Shown here piece by piece: positions 1 through 11,987 of a DNA stretch of 64,000 nucleotides. This stretch comes from Silene conica. Taxonomy: Eukaryota > Streptophyta > Magnoliopsida > Caryophyllales > Caryophyllaceae. The notes under the pieces are model-generated. The model worked only from the letters and a program-made list of their open reading frames with translations, searched no databases and was not told where the DNA came from. The position numbers and the translations under genes are program-made. Numbering within the stretch: position 1 is the first letter of the stretch; each line of letters opens with the position of its first letter. The stretch is from the NCBI GenBank assembly GCA_029255685.2, contig CM055314.2, forward strand, positions 71,870,815-71,934,814. The letters are read 5' to 3'.

Positions 1-577
1 AAGAGGAAAACAAGACGCCATACTTTGACTCAAACATTTCAATCTCAAACCCAATACCAATGCAATGCTAACTCTTAGAACTTTCACTGTAACCCCAACG
101 ATGATAACTCAAGTACGGTGGAGGCGGGTTTGCAAATATGGCGTAGGATTTCAAATTTAGAGTTGGTTTAATTTGTATAACTTGCTACATAATTGAAACA
201 ATGCTACAATGCTGTGTAGGTTGCGTGAGTAAAATGTGTAGAAAATTTAGGTTTTAGGGTTTAGACTTGGGTTGTGTTTGACTCTTAGTCTGTAATTCCT
301 TCGCCTAAGCCGTCATCCTCATGCTTCCACATTGTCACCACAAACAACCCCCTATCCTCCCATACACCAACATATATATATTGATATAAGGGTTGTTTGG
401 TTCAACAAATCGAAATGAAATTGAATGGACTTTTATAAAAATGATAATATAAAGGTATGATAACCAAATAAACGAAAAGATAGCCAAAGAAATTACATGA
501 TCAAAATCTAAGTTATTTCAAAAGAAATAAAGATGAGAGAAAAAGAAAATAAGACGTTGTAAAAGACGAGCAAATGT
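1..577. other. AT-rich intergenic DNA / 3' flank of TMEM97-like gene
   Basis: No open reading frame, RNA gene or complete repeat could be supported here. The right part lies just downstream of the stop codon of the minus-strand TMEM97-like gene and probably holds its 3' untranslated region and polyadenylation site. A GGGTTGTTTGGTTCA-like string near 388 resembles the ends of some plant MITEs, but no partner end was found. Confidence 0.5.
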
Positions 578-3500
578 TCAGGCCCCTTTCATCTTGGCTG
601 TCAAAGGGGATTTATTGGACGCACGATAGAATGAAAGTAACCCTCCTTTAAAGACAACTAACATACAAAGCCCCATGAATGCGTAATACATGTGCAGCAA
701 TTTATCTGTCGCCTTGCCTGACCCTACAAGCTCTGATATTATTGCAACCTGAGACGCAATAGAAATATAGAATCATCCCATTTTAGTAAATACACCTTTT
801 TTAATACCGTATATTCATTTCAACAAAATGCATATAATAAATAGTTCATATATTCATTTCAATTTTGAGATATACAGACCGCGTGTTATATATAAGACAA
901 AAAACAAAATGCATTAAGGATAATACATAGTTTGTATATTCATTAAGGATATAATAAATAGTTTGTCTCATCTATGCAAGTAGGATAGTATTTAACTCGC
1001 TTTATCCTTAAAATGAATACTCATCTTAGAAGACCTATTGGTAATAAAATTTTGAGAAATACACTCTTTAAGTTATTATTAATAACTTAAAACGAATATT
1101 CATCTTAGAAGCTAGACCTATTGGTAGTAAAAATATTGAGAAATACACTCTTTAAGTTATTATTAACATATAGATATTCTTTTTAAAGTTAAAATGAGTC
1201 AAAGTATATCCCATTGTTTAGATAAATAGGACAAGTTATTTTACTAATCTTTGTATATGATGCATTTAACTCATTTTGTTATTTGACCTATTTTCATTAT
1301 CATGGATATCTCACTTGTTTATTTCAATATAAGAAATATAGCCTAACTAATTTTACGCCCGTGCAAAAAAAAGCACGGATTTAATTTTATTAAATTATAA
1401 AAAAATCAATAAGAAGGTGAATAATAAAAATATGATTTTAGCATCGCAATTATATCGATGTAAAAACTAAAGAGAATTTATAAACGTAATCTGCTTGACA
1501 TTATAAAAATACACAAATTTTTATTTAGAATGACACTATTGGTTTAAGTTTAGACATGTCAAGTATACATATGTATGATGAATAAGACAAAACAAAAACA
1601 ATATGACTGGCGAAAATAAAATATTTGTCGAGGAGTGATACTAACTTGTTTTAAATTTAATACGGATAGTAACCGATAAAAAAAAATTTGAAAATTATAC
1701 ATACGTTTTAAATCCTAAATACCTACCCATAGTAATAAATGAAAATTATTACTAGGTCGTCACTCTTTCGTAAAAATTCCGACCATATAATATAATCCCT
1801 ATTTTTTATATTCATTTAAGATGGAATACATATTTCGTTGATTTCCAGTATTAGAATGTTTTAATTTTCACCGATTTATGTGTTACTATTATATTTGGTA
1901 TTCAAATTATGTTTGTGTTTTATACTCATTGCCACTTAATATAATTATTTTTGTTGTTCCATGTTAAAGTAATATTGAAATTTTTTTAAATCTTGGAATA
2001 TACTCCATAAAATCTAGGTGTTGTAATCATATTATTATATTTAACCTGTGCTTTTAAATATGTAAAATTAGTGAACTTATTATCAACGATCATCAAATAT
2101 CTGACTTGCGGTTAAAATTAAAGTTAATACTTTGGATGATAAACAATGAAATTTATTGGAGGAGTTCACATTTCCTTGTTTGATTATAGATTGTAACTTA
2201 TTCAATTAATTAAGAGTAAATAAAATTTTACTCCCTTTAAAATCAGCGTTATTAAATTTACTCCCTTTTGAAATTTATTTTTAAAATTATTCTCTTAAGT
2301 TGCATTTTTTTGCTAAAATTACTCCCATAAATTGCAATTTATAAATCGATATGAGTTGAATTATTTCATCTGTTTTTAAACCCCTTTACATTTGTCTTCA
2401 TATTTATACCTTTCAAAGTATAGATTGACTTAGCCACAAACAGAATAAGTTCAAAAATAGAAGAAATAAGTCACTAAAAGTGGAGTTTGGGAGCAATTTT
2501 AGTAAAAATGCAACTTATAGGAGTAATTTTAGGAAAAAAAAATATAAAAGGGTAATTTTATAAATTTTGATTTTAAAAGGGAGTAAAATCTAAATTACTC
2601 ACTAGTTAATGAAAGTAGGGATTTATTTAATTGATAAAAGTCTAAGAGAAGATAATAATGTATAAAGAACATAGTAAACCATACTCTAATTAAATAATTT
2701 TGTCTTCCTAATTTTCAGTAACCAATAAGAACCTTTTAAATATTCCTAATTTTCTCTTCCTAATTTTGCCTCGAGACCTAATTTCAAACTCTATAAAAAT
2801 TTTAACCCCACAATTTTTAAGAACGACAAATGTTTTCATGTGATAAAATTATTATATTATTTTTTAACCAATAGGTAGCTAGTTTAACCAATAGTCATTC
2901 TAAAAATATTTTAATGAATGAGTGCACTTAAACTGATAAAATTAATGGTATGTTTAGCTAAAATTGGTCAACAATATGGGTTGACCCGACCAACTCGTAC
3001 TTCCGGGCCTTTTATTCAACCTGCACAACAACCCGTATTTGTATCGGGTTGGACCCAAATTCCTTAAAGAAGAGGCGAGGCTCTGCCTGTCGACGTCCGT
3101 GAACTAGATTAAGGCTAGCTAGGCCAAGCATGAGCCACGGCGGTCCTACTCATGACACATTATGATGATATTGGGTTAGCCATGCTTGGGCAGGCAATGT
3201 GTGTATAAACTCATAGTCTCTCAACGAGAAATCATTTTTTCAAAGTTTTTGTAATCATGGTGAAAACAATAATAATATAATGCCGAAATAGTTGAAATAA
3301 AATAAGAGCATTGAATAGTTTACCATAGATGTAACCAAGAAAACTCCATGGATGAAGCAAGTAGTCTTGAACCAAGGCTTGTTAGAAAGAATGCCGAATA
3401 TATTGATAATAGAGAAGGGTGTCATAAGAAGAAGTTCCATCCAAGCAAGACCTACAATAAAACTAGGTTTATCGACAACCAAGTAATCTCCAACTTCAGC

Positions 3501-3647
3501 AATATAGCATGGACCAAAATGTAGCAAAAATTTGGGATGATATTGGTGTGGTATACAAATCAAGGCATCATATAATGGACCCCCTGTTGCTTTTATTATG
3601 AAAAATACAAACAATATTGTGTCCACTATTTTCATTGCAATACCCAT
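578..3647 (-). CDS. TMEM97 (sigma-2 receptor)-like EXPERA membrane protein, two exons
   Basis: This is the only recognisable host gene. Exon 1 (3647-3324, 108 codons) ends at a GTAAAC donor. Exon 2 (748-578, 56 codons plus stop) follows a TCTCAG acceptor, in phase 0, giving 164 residues, close to the family's usual length. The protein is strongly hydrophobic with about four membrane segments and begins MGIAMKIVDTILFVF. Asp27, Asp54 and Glu71 sit where human TMEM97 has Asp29, Asp56 and Glu73; the two Asp residues are known for ligand binding. Family knowledge: TMEM97/EBP-related EXPERA proteins are ER or endolysosomal sterol-linked proteins; the plant role is poorly known. The 2.6-kb intron holds a Helitron-like copy and a MITE. 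The reading stays open and splice sites are canonical, so the gene looks functional. The family call is confident; the exact role is not inferred. Confidence 0.9.
1345..2745 (-). mobile_element. Helitron-like element, copy 1 (in TMEM97-like intron)
   Basis: The left end (3' end on the minus strand) carries a GC-rich hairpin, GTGC...GCAC within CCCGTGC...., about 10 bp from a degenerate TTAG|T terminus. The body is similar over several hundred bases to the copy at 4277-5089 (for example around 1930-2110 versus 4640-4850). No transposase is present, so it is non-autonomous. The right boundary is approximate. A MITE (2214-2600) lies inside it. Confidence 0.6.
2214..2600. mobile_element. MITE with ~35-bp terminal inverted repeats
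   Basis: The ends form an inverted repeat: left GAGTAAATAAAATTTTACTC, right (reverse complement) GAGTAATTTAGATTTTACTC, continuing into CCCTTT(T)AAAATCA. Internally, ACTCCCATAA-type units recur in both orientations. It interrupts the Helitron-like copy relative to its sister at 4277. A clear target duplication was not seen, so the superfamily is unassigned. Confidence 0.6.
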
Positions 3648-3707
3648 TTTTTACTAAAACTATCTGATGTGTTTTTTTTGAGTGAATTTTATGTCTATCA
3701 AACTGTC

Positions 3708-3720
3708 TCTATATATATAG
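3708..3720 (-). promoter_or_regulatory. TATA box of TMEM97-like gene
   Basis: On the minus strand this reads CTATATATATAGA, about 60-70 bp upstream of the ATG at 3647, which is a usual distance for a plant TATA box plus a short leader. Confidence 0.55.
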
Positions 3721-4276
3721 GAGGAGATTCTCCAAACTCAAATGGGTCGTTATATATTAGTACTAGGGAGTAGGGCTAATCTCACATACATTTTTTTGCC
3801 TCGTTTACTTGCCGTCTACTTTATTATTCCGATTATTATTCATTTAAATTAGGTATATTTGACATCTTCACAATTAATTAATAATTATTATATAAGACTG
3901 TTTTATAAAATAAGACGGTACGGTCTTTTAAACAAGTGTTCGATGGTAATATGGATTATGGAGAAATAAATAGAAGACTGCTTATATACAGAGACACAGA
4001 GTATAACATTATTTTAATTTAATTTGCAAGTTTAATGATTCATAAGATGGTCAAGCGGTCAACTCCATTTGTATCTAAAATTAAGAGCTCTTAATTCGAT
4101 TTCACGGTAGAGTACACTGAACGCACGGTATTCAAGTTGTTAAGAATCACTCCCCGTAAAACTGTCCCATTTGAATTCGAAACGCCCAAAGTTACGCTTC
4201 GGATGGTTTGGTTCAACTCAAGGATGTAGCTGTCAAAATTGTCGCTCGTAAAACTTACTTAAGTTATTACTCCGTA
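3721..4276. other. AT-rich intergenic DNA
   Basis: Upstream region of the TMEM97-like gene. Apart from its promoter, nothing coding or repetitive could be supported. Confidence 0.4.
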
Positions 4277-5089
4277 CTAGTTTTACACCCGTGCAAAAAA
4301 TGCACGGGTTTAATTTTATTAAATTGAAAAAAATAATAAAAAGGTAAATATATTAATAAAATATTATTTTATTATCACAGTTATATGATTTTAAACTTAA
4401 GACGAACCGTAGTCGATAAAGATATATATAGATTTTAAAATTATACTTACGATTTGAATTCTAAGTTCCTAACCATCGTAATAAACCCAAACTATTTTTT
4501 TTATGGACATTTAAGATGGAGTTACATATTTTTGATGATTTTCATCTCACAACAATTTTAATTTGTTGATTTTCAATATTTGAATACTTTAATTTCCAAT
4601 CTATATATTATTATTATTATTGTTGTTATATTTGGTATTTATTTTTTGTTCCCGTTTTATACTCATCATCTGTCAATTTAATCATTTTAGTTGCTGCATG
4701 TTAAAGTAATATTAAAAACTTCTTAAATCTTGGAATATACTCTATGTAAAGTATAGACGTCTCAATCATATTATTATTACTATATTTAATTTATGCTTTT
4801 AATTTATGTAAAAATAGTTAACTTATTTGATCATCAAAGATTTAATTTTTACAGTTGAAATTGAAGTTAGGACTTTGAAAGATATCATAGTTCTTTGTGT
4901 GATTATAAGTTGTAACTTATTTAATTAATGTAGGTAGCGAAGAGAATAAATTGATGAAAAGTTGAGGGAACGTAGTTAATTGTGCATAAAGAACATGATG
5001 GATGCTACTCTAATTAAATTTTTTTCTCTTCTTAATTTTGATCGACCAATAACAGCCATTTAAAAGTTATTGGTTTAATAATAAAGGGA
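4277..5089 (-). mobile_element. Helitron-like element, copy 2
   Basis: Read on the minus strand it starts TCCCTTTATTATTAAACC after an A, and ends with a hairpin (CCCGTGC ... GCACGGG) followed by TGTAAAACTAG and then T. These are the hallmarks of Helitron ends: 5'-TC, a subterminal hairpin, 3'-CTRR, insertion between A and T, and no target duplication. At 813 bp with no ORF it is non-autonomous. Confidence 0.7.
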
Positions 5090-5282
5090 TTTATGTTATT
5101 TATTAGATTTCCAGATTTTTTTTGAAGTGAAATAATTTAGTTATTTAGAATTCCATATTTTTAGTTAAACTGAAATTAAATTCAACAAAAAGATTTTCCG
5201 TTATTTAGATTGAAATTTGCAGTGCTGATTTTTCGTGCTGATTTTCAGTTTATTTCGAGTTTATTTTATTAGTATTATCATA

Positions 5283-5567
5283 AGAAAATTTAACAAATAT
5301 AATCATAACTATCACTCTTCTTCTCAAAATAATCTCAACTATCAATATTCCCGCAATAATCTCAACTTCCATACTACCCTTCTCAAAATAGTGTAGTGTC
5401 ACTCGTAAGTCTTCAGAAAAGTTATGATTATTGCGAGAATATTAATAGTTGTGATTATTTTGAGAAAGGTGTTACGAAAGTTAAGATTATTGCGGGAATA
5501 TTGATAGTTGAGATTATTTTGAGAAGAAGAGTGATAGTTAATTGAGATTATATTTGTTAAATTTTCC
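5283..5567. mobile_element. Foldback MITE, MULE type, 9-bp target duplication
   Basis: The element is nearly all inverted repeat (arms about 95 bp, 5283-5375 and 5470-5567) with ends (A)GAAAATTTAACAAATAT. It is flanked by a perfect 9-bp duplication, ATTATCATA, at 5274-5282 and 5568-5576. A 9-bp duplication with long TIRs points to Mutator-type mobilisation. There is no coding capacity. Confidence 0.75.
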
Positions 5568-5951
5568 ATTATCATAAATATGCAACCCGATTCTTATTAA
5601 TAAACATAATATTATTAACAGTAACATTCAGAATATGCAATAATTAATGTGCTTTATGATATGATTATTAAAATAGTTTAGGATTTACGTGCCTTTAATA
5701 ATGAGTAATTTGGTCCTGTTTTTAATTTTGATAGGGAGTATTAATTCTAGATTTTTCGAGTTTATATTGTTAGTATATTAGTATTAGTATTAATATGCAA
5801 CCCAGTATTGATTAATAAACGGAAGTCATTTTGATTTTAATAAGATATATTTTGTTATGGACTAAGGAGCATCTGCAACGGTTTCGTATATTTTCCAACA
5901 TACAGGTTTTTTACCGTTTCATATTTTTTCCAATATACAGGATTTTTAGAT

Positions 5952-6012
5952 TGAAATTTGAATTTTATTACGACATTGGCGAAATGTAATCATTTCGAAG
6001 TATATTGGACCG

Positions 6013-6110
<98 letters not shown>

Positions 6111-6330
6111 TATTTTACCTTGTCTGGTATCCTAATTTGTATTTGATTTGATTGGAAAATATAATGTCATTTATTTTTTTGACTGTAAATAATTTTCTTG
6201 TATGTAATTTCTCGTTTACATATTTACATTCTGCATTGCTGTTTTTTAACGATCGAAATTTGAATTTTATTATGACAATGGCGAAATGTAATCATTTGAT
6301 GTATATTGGACCGTTATATATCGTATTTTA
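5952..6330 (+). repeat. Local direct repeat of ~70 bp flanking the AT tract
   Basis: The segment at about 5952-6020 (ATTTGAATTTTATTACGACA...) recurs at about 6255-6325 with a few changes, including the string ATATTGGACCGTTATATAT. The (AT)n tract grew from the ATATAT at the end of the first copy. Confidence 0.7.
6015..6108. repeat. (AT)n microsatellite
   Basis: About 47 uninterrupted AT units. The open frame across it (poly Tyr-Ile) is an artefact of the repeat. Confidence 0.95.
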
Positions 6331-7532
6331 TTAGACCGTTATATACCGTTATTTATATTTTCGATTAACAAATTTGATCATATCGTATTTTATATGTAAA
6401 TCATATAACATTATTACTAATTTTACATAATATAGATATGGAATAAGGAAATTGATTTCGAAATTAGTTATTAATCATAAAGAAATTAATACTACAATCA
6501 ATTATGGAATGAGTAATGAGGAAAGATAAAAATTAAATTGAATTTAGCTGAGAGGCAAATTAATTCATTGTAAAAGTTAGTGGGTCTTCTTTTTTCCTTA
6601 TTTTAAGGAGTCAAAGAGAGTGAGTTAAAAGTTATTGCTTTTATAGAGAGAGATTTGTCATCGTTGATGTTCATATAAGAAATATAGAACTATGTTATAA
6701 TTTTAAGAATTACAATATGGAAATATCGTGATGATATCGGAATAAACTATAGATCTAAATATAATTTTTAGATATTCTATATTTATTTAATTCTAATTTC
6801 AGAATAATTTATATTTGATGAAATTTCATAATTATACTTAAATAGTTTGAATATTTCATTTTAAAAGCTTTCTTAGTTTGTAAACGATTTCAATTAATTA
6901 AGTAATTATATTGTAACGATTTAATTATAACGTTCGGAAAACTTAGATGTCTTCTGTGTAAAATGTAATTTACGTGTTCAATTGATTTCGAGATGTAATA
7001 ATTATAAAATTAGCGAGCTTCTGATATTTGGGCCAATTCCGACTCTTAAATGAAACCCATCTCAAACTCAATTCTTGTAATAATTTCCGACTAAAAAACG
7101 GTTCTTATATAAAAAGGATTCACAATCAGTTATCCTCAAGCACTCAAACCCTATCTTATTTTTCCACCATTGTTAACATCGTAAACAATTCACTAAATTC
7201 AACGTCATTTCTTCGTTTCTCAACGGTTTCGAACAATTTTTGCGTCGTTCTCTTTATCTCGTCGTCGCTGTCATTTCGAGGTAATAAATTACAGCTCTTG
7301 TGCATCTCGAAATTCCTGCCATTCAAACCCATTTTCGTATTTCCTTCTTAAGTTTCGTTTTTGTTTGTATAGGTCGTAAGTTGGTTGATTTCGAGTTTGG
7401 TTTTGCGATAAATCGAGGTTTCAATTGCGAAAAAAAGTAATTGTGAGAGGTTACTCGACTTATGTTGTTGTTTATGTTTGATAATTGTGAAGTCAATTTG
7501 AGGTGGTTGTGTTCGTTGTATGTTATTAGTGC
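6331..7532 (+). promoter_or_regulatory. Possible host gene promoter and leader, cut off by transposons
   Basis: A TATATAAA box at 7106-7113 is followed by a pyrimidine-rich stretch with AAACCCTATC (telo-box-like) and by a possible intron donor (GAG|GTAATA near 7279). This resembles the 5' end of a plant housekeeping gene. No coding exon can be recognised before the hAT-like and mariner-like sequence begins, so this is tentative. From 6331 to about 6900 nothing else is seen. Confidence 0.25.
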
Positions 7533-7613
7533 CAGGGCCGGCTTTTAGAGTGTGCGGGCCGCGCGGTCGCATAGGGCCCGATTTTTTGGGACCCAATGAA
7601 GTTAAATTAAGAA
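7533..7613 (+). mobile_element. hAT-like terminal fragment
   Basis: It begins CAGGGCCGGCTTTTAGAG and continues with GC-rich GGGCCGCGCGG and GGGCCC runs, the style of plant hAT ends (CAGGGCCGGC...). The matching right end was not found; the mariner-like element starts directly to its right. Confidence 0.45.
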
Positions 7614-7615
7614 TA

Positions 7616-8374
7616 TATTCCCTCCTACCCACAACTAGTGTTCCATTATGGAGAAATGACTAAATTTATCAAATATTAGTTGTTTAATATTTTGGTTGAG
7701 TAGGGCTATGTAGATTGAAGAGGAGTGTTATGATTTGTATAAAGTAACTATGTTGATTAAGCTTCTAATGACTCCCTCTCTTTGTTAACCCAAATTTGTT
7801 TCCCTCCCTTTACTGTTTCACTTAAGTTGTTAATTTAACCGTTGTTTTTCATTCTTACACATTGTTTTGCGTAAACGGCAAATTACATCTTCCGGATTAA
7901 TTAATAACAGTACATTTAATTACATAAATTACATTACATAAAATAAAATACATAAACTGAAAGACGGGCTTCAGAATAGCTTCGATTTCCATCATTTTTT
8001 TGTTCGTTAGCCCAAAAGAGATGTCTCATTAGGGGCAACTTAACTCACATGTCAGTCCAAAACAGTAAACCCAATCTCATCTAATTCTGAAATTAGTCCC
8101 AAAATTACAATTTGGAGCCAAAATAATAGAAACAGATGAAAGTATGGCGCCAAAATAAAATTCTAAAAAGAGTGCAAAATTCTTGGTGCTATTAATAGAA
8201 GTACCTATTTATGCTCAGTCATTCAAGAGCAAACAGCCAAAAACACCTTTCAAATAAAAAGCTTGCCAATAAATCCACAAAACATCATTCAATGAGGAAA
8301 AATCTTACCAACTTAGAAAGATCGAAAATAAATGAAACACTATTAGAACACAGTATTAATAGAAAGCCAATCAA
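7616..8374 (+). other. MLE 5' noncoding region
   Basis: Lies between the left terminal repeat and the first recognisable transposase sequence. No ORF of note. It holds a second CTCCCTC string at 7772 that could be a subterminal transposase site. Confidence 0.4.
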
Positions 8375-10133
8375 GCTATGGTATGATTAATGAATTGACA
8401 GCAAGGTTCATGGTGGACAGAAGGACTGCTAGTAGGATATGGAAGATAGCTGAAGCACAGAGAACAGCAGACAGAATTGTAGATGTCAGCAAAAAAAAAA
8501 TGGTGGCACACATGCTGGGAGGGCTGCCTTAGATAAGGAGAAGATCAAATCAATTGATCTACTAAAGAGGACTGCACAACAAGATCTTGCAGACAACCTA
8601 GGAGCAAGTCAATCTACTGTTTCAAGATGGGTAATATCTAAGAAAATATGATTAATTGATAGAAATACTCCGAACTATGAGTGAACTGCTCAAAATACTT
8701 TAAACTTTATTTTAACTACCAATATAACCAACTAATGCCCTCATTCGCTTTGAATAGAATTTGTTGTTTTGTTAACGTATTGTAACATGTTTTAATGGTG
8801 TCATTCGTTGAATAGATTAACAGAGAAGTAAAAAAGAGAAAGACGGGTTAAAGAAAGGTTAGAACTTTCTTCAGTTATTTAGCAAGTAACAAATCATATA
8901 TTATAATAAAAGCGAATGAGAGCATTAGTTGGTTATATTGGTAGTTAAAATAGAGTTTGGAGTATTTTGAGCAGGACACCCATAGTTCAGAGTATTCTTA
9001 TCAATTAATCCAAGAAAATAAGGCACACACAAATGCATTAAAGCCAAGTTTAAATGATAATAACAAACTTGCTAGAATACTTTTCTGTCTACAACATTTA
9101 GAGTATAATCAATTAACCAAGACAATAGTATTCAAAGGTGACAGACATAAAGTTCACATGGATGAGAAATGGTTTGCTAAAAGTAAACCTTCTACTAGGT
9201 TTTATATGGACAAAGGTGAAACAAATTCCCACGGGTATGTACAGTCTAAGAATTTCATAGAGAAAGTCATGTTCATGTGTGTTGTAGCTATACCAGAGTA
9301 CGGGTCAGATTGTCAAATTCTGTTTGATGGAAAGATAGGTATTTGGCTATTTGTTGTGTAAGTACCAGCAAAAAGAAATTCCAAAAACAAAGCGGCATGC
9401 ACATTAATTAGAAACCAAATGTATAGAGTCAATAAATAAGAAAGTAACCGAGGAGATGGTGTTAAACTGTGTCTTGTCTGCAATAAAGGCTAATTGGCCT
9501 AATAGTAGGAGTAAACATGTGGTCATTCAACAAGATAATGCTCATCCACATTTTACAAATGATGATCCTGATTTCAAATCAATGACAACATCAGATGGAT
9601 GAAGGATTGAAATGACTTATTAAACACCCAATTCAACGGACTTGAATGTCTTAGATTTGGGCTTTTTAGGTCAATTCAATCTCTTCAACAAAAGAAAAAA
9701 AACAATGAAATTGGATGGATTAATACAGAACACAGTTACTGCATATGAAGAACAAGATGCATTGAAACTCAAGTACGTATGGTTAACATTACAATCATGT
9801 GTGCTCGAAATAATGGAAAAAAGGGCGGTATAAATTATTTTGTACCACACATGCACAAAGATCGTCTAGCAGCTGAAGGATTACTTCCTGAATACCTTAA
9901 TGCTAACATTAATTTAGTGAAGGAATGCATAAGATATGTACAGAATGTTGGGGATGCAGCCAGTATAAGTGACTTAGTTTATTCATTAAGCAATTTATCA
10001 GAGAATGCGGAGAACGTAACAAGCACCAGTGGAACCAGTAATGAACCAATAGGTGATATTGAACCTGTTGGCACCATTACTAAAGCACCAACTGGGTCAA
10101 ATAACTCGACAATGGAGACGGAGATGCCCATGT
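8375..10133 (+). pseudogene. Mariner-like transposase (DDD), degraded
   Basis: The N-terminal part (about 8375-8640) encodes a helix-turn-helix with KRTAQQDLADNLGASQSTVS, typical of plant MLEs (Soymar/Osmar/Vulmar type). A MITE at 8649-9011 interrupts it. The catalytic part shows HMDEKWF (first Asp near 9161), QQDNAHPHF near 9530 (second Asp) and LNVLDLGF near 9650 (third Asp), i.e. the mariner DDD triad. The C-terminal part (9779-10133) would end a few codons beyond the Copia insertion (MPMLVR then stop near 38109). Frames change several times and stops occur (for example LGGLP then stop near 8530), so it cannot make transposase. Role when intact: cut-and-paste at TA sites. Confidence 0.85.
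8649..9011. mobile_element. MULE-type MITE inside the MLE transposase
   Basis: Inverted repeats of about 95-100 bp (8649-8745 and about 8912-9011; left TGATTAATTGATAGAAATAC, right reverse complement GGATTAATTGATAAGAATAC) are flanked by a perfect 9-bp duplication, AAGAAAATA, at 8640-8648 and 9012-9020. It is 363 bp with no coding capacity. The first ~18 codons of the ORF beginning at 8957 come from this MITE, not from the transposase. Confidence 0.85.
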
Positions 10134-11122
10134 TGTGGGGAATATAACATGTATTCGCCCTTAAATTGCAGGATTATAAAGAAAAATTACATATGCGAAT
10201 TATGGTCATAAGATAAAAACAACAAGAATAAGAGTACAACCTTAGGTCCTTGCGCGATTGGCCTAAGAACAGGAATTAAAGTAAATTCCCTCCTATAACT
10301 TGCACCCAAGACTTTGATTGAGACGATGTCGCGTGTGCTAGAAAATACTCTCCAATTGCCTTGCAATATGGGGAGAGCTTTTGTGAGTTTTGATGTGAGA
10401 TCTGAGTTTTTTGGAGAAGGATGCTCTCAAAAACCCTAATTATGAGAATAATAAAATACCAGTAGTTGACAAAAGGAGAATTACTCTCCTTTTGTAACCT
10501 ACTCGGCCGAAACTTAGAGTAGGGTAAGAGTGGGCTTTTCACTCTTACCTTATTCTAATTCGTGATTCGATCCGTTTTGTTAAAATACAATTCGCGGGAT
10601 TAAATTATAAATTGTATACGCGTTATCAGATATTAATGTAGTCGATACATTAATAATGGTCTGATAAAAATACGATATTGTATAATTAGGTTAATTAATA
10701 TAACTATTTATATTAATACGCGAATTCAATATTTAATTAAATATAACCGTTTATATTTAATTTACGAATTAATCATGTAATCCGTATTAGCTAAAATTAT
10801 TTAATCCGTATTAAATAATAATCTCAACATCTTATTGACTAATTTAATATTCAATACCTCTGACTAACTGTTTAGTCGTATCCGGCATAAATGTAACTGT
10901 ATTTTCATACCTTTACATCTCTTAAACGTGTCCTATAGGTGTGACGTATAGAGACCAGTTGATCACCGCCATCCGTATGACAATAACGTCAAACTTATCT
11001 AGCAAGCCAACCGTTATTGATAAACGTGGATCAACTGATAATAATACTAAAGTATGCCCTTGTGATCCTTAAAGAGATTTAATAAGTCATTGTACTAACT
11101 GTCAAGGATACCAGCCCCAACA
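10134..11122 (-). repeat. Copia 3' LTR
   Basis: 989 bp, same length as its partner at 37108-38096. The sense-strand polypurine tract AAGTGGGAGAT lies directly at its inner edge (about 11123-11133). The short ORF at 10276-10542 lies wholly within the LTR, recurs in the partner LTR and is not a gene. Confidence 0.93.
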
Positions 11123-11133
11123 ATCTCCCACTT

Positions 11134-11987
11134 GTCCGTACAAGTGTATGTCCAATGACGTTATCGCACTACATGTGGAGGACACAAGCTCCAACAAACT
11201 CCCACTTGTCTGTACAAGTGTATGTTCGATAACCGATTCTCATATCCTTTTAAAATTTCTCCCACTCAATGTAAGAAAATTTGAAAATCCGTATCCGCAA
11301 AGGTCGTATCTCACAATCGATCTGTATCAAGAGTGGTTTCCCCGACTAGAGAGTAACTTAACTGATAAAACGAATCTGTATTCGAGCATGGTCATGCATT
11401 TCAGTTACTACTCCTCGAGTGGCCCCGAGAAATGATAAAATCTTGATAAGGGTTTGGATATTTCCATCAACTCGAATCCTGCAGATGTAAACTCAGCATG
11501 AAATAACCCAGAAAAAATCCTCTTGGCCCCTGTTACGGAAGACCGTGGGAAAGAAACCAAAGTTACCCAAAATCCGCCTTAATCTAAAGAGATAGTTGAA
11601 AGTCAAAAGACTCGACTCTAAGGAACACTATGGAGGTCCTATCCACGACCTGACACCCAATGTTGTAAAACATTTAGGACTCCATAACGTTGTCACGGGG
11701 TGTCCTACGAGATATCCGTATAACTCGCCTTTGTGATTGGTCAGTCAACTGTTTGACTTATGGCTCGTTGAACCCACCATCAACCAACGTCACAAAATGA
11801 TTACCTGAGTTATCAGCTCAAGTGGGTAATCAAGGACCAAAACAATGTAATGTTAATCAGTTCACTTTGTGGTGTTCAAAATTGGCGTTCAATTCCACAT
11901 GAAAAACAAAACATTAAATATCATAACAATGAGGTTGTAATAGAGTACACAAGAAAATGAATTATAACATGAATTCATAAAAGAGTA
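11134..11987 (-). other. Copia 3' untranslated region
   Basis: Lies between the RNase H region and the polypurine tract. No coding signal; it holds a diverged second copy of the CTCCCACTTGT(C)CGTACAAGTG(T) sequence seen at the tract (about 11200), itself a near-palindrome. Confidence 0.5.

Noticed and set aside
5958-6146. ORF with a long Tyr-Ile repeat
   Set aside because: Translation of the (AT)n microsatellite.
7028-7351. 107-residue plus-strand ORF as a host gene
   Set aside because: Overlaps the putative TATA box and leader; composition is not protein-like and there is no family match.
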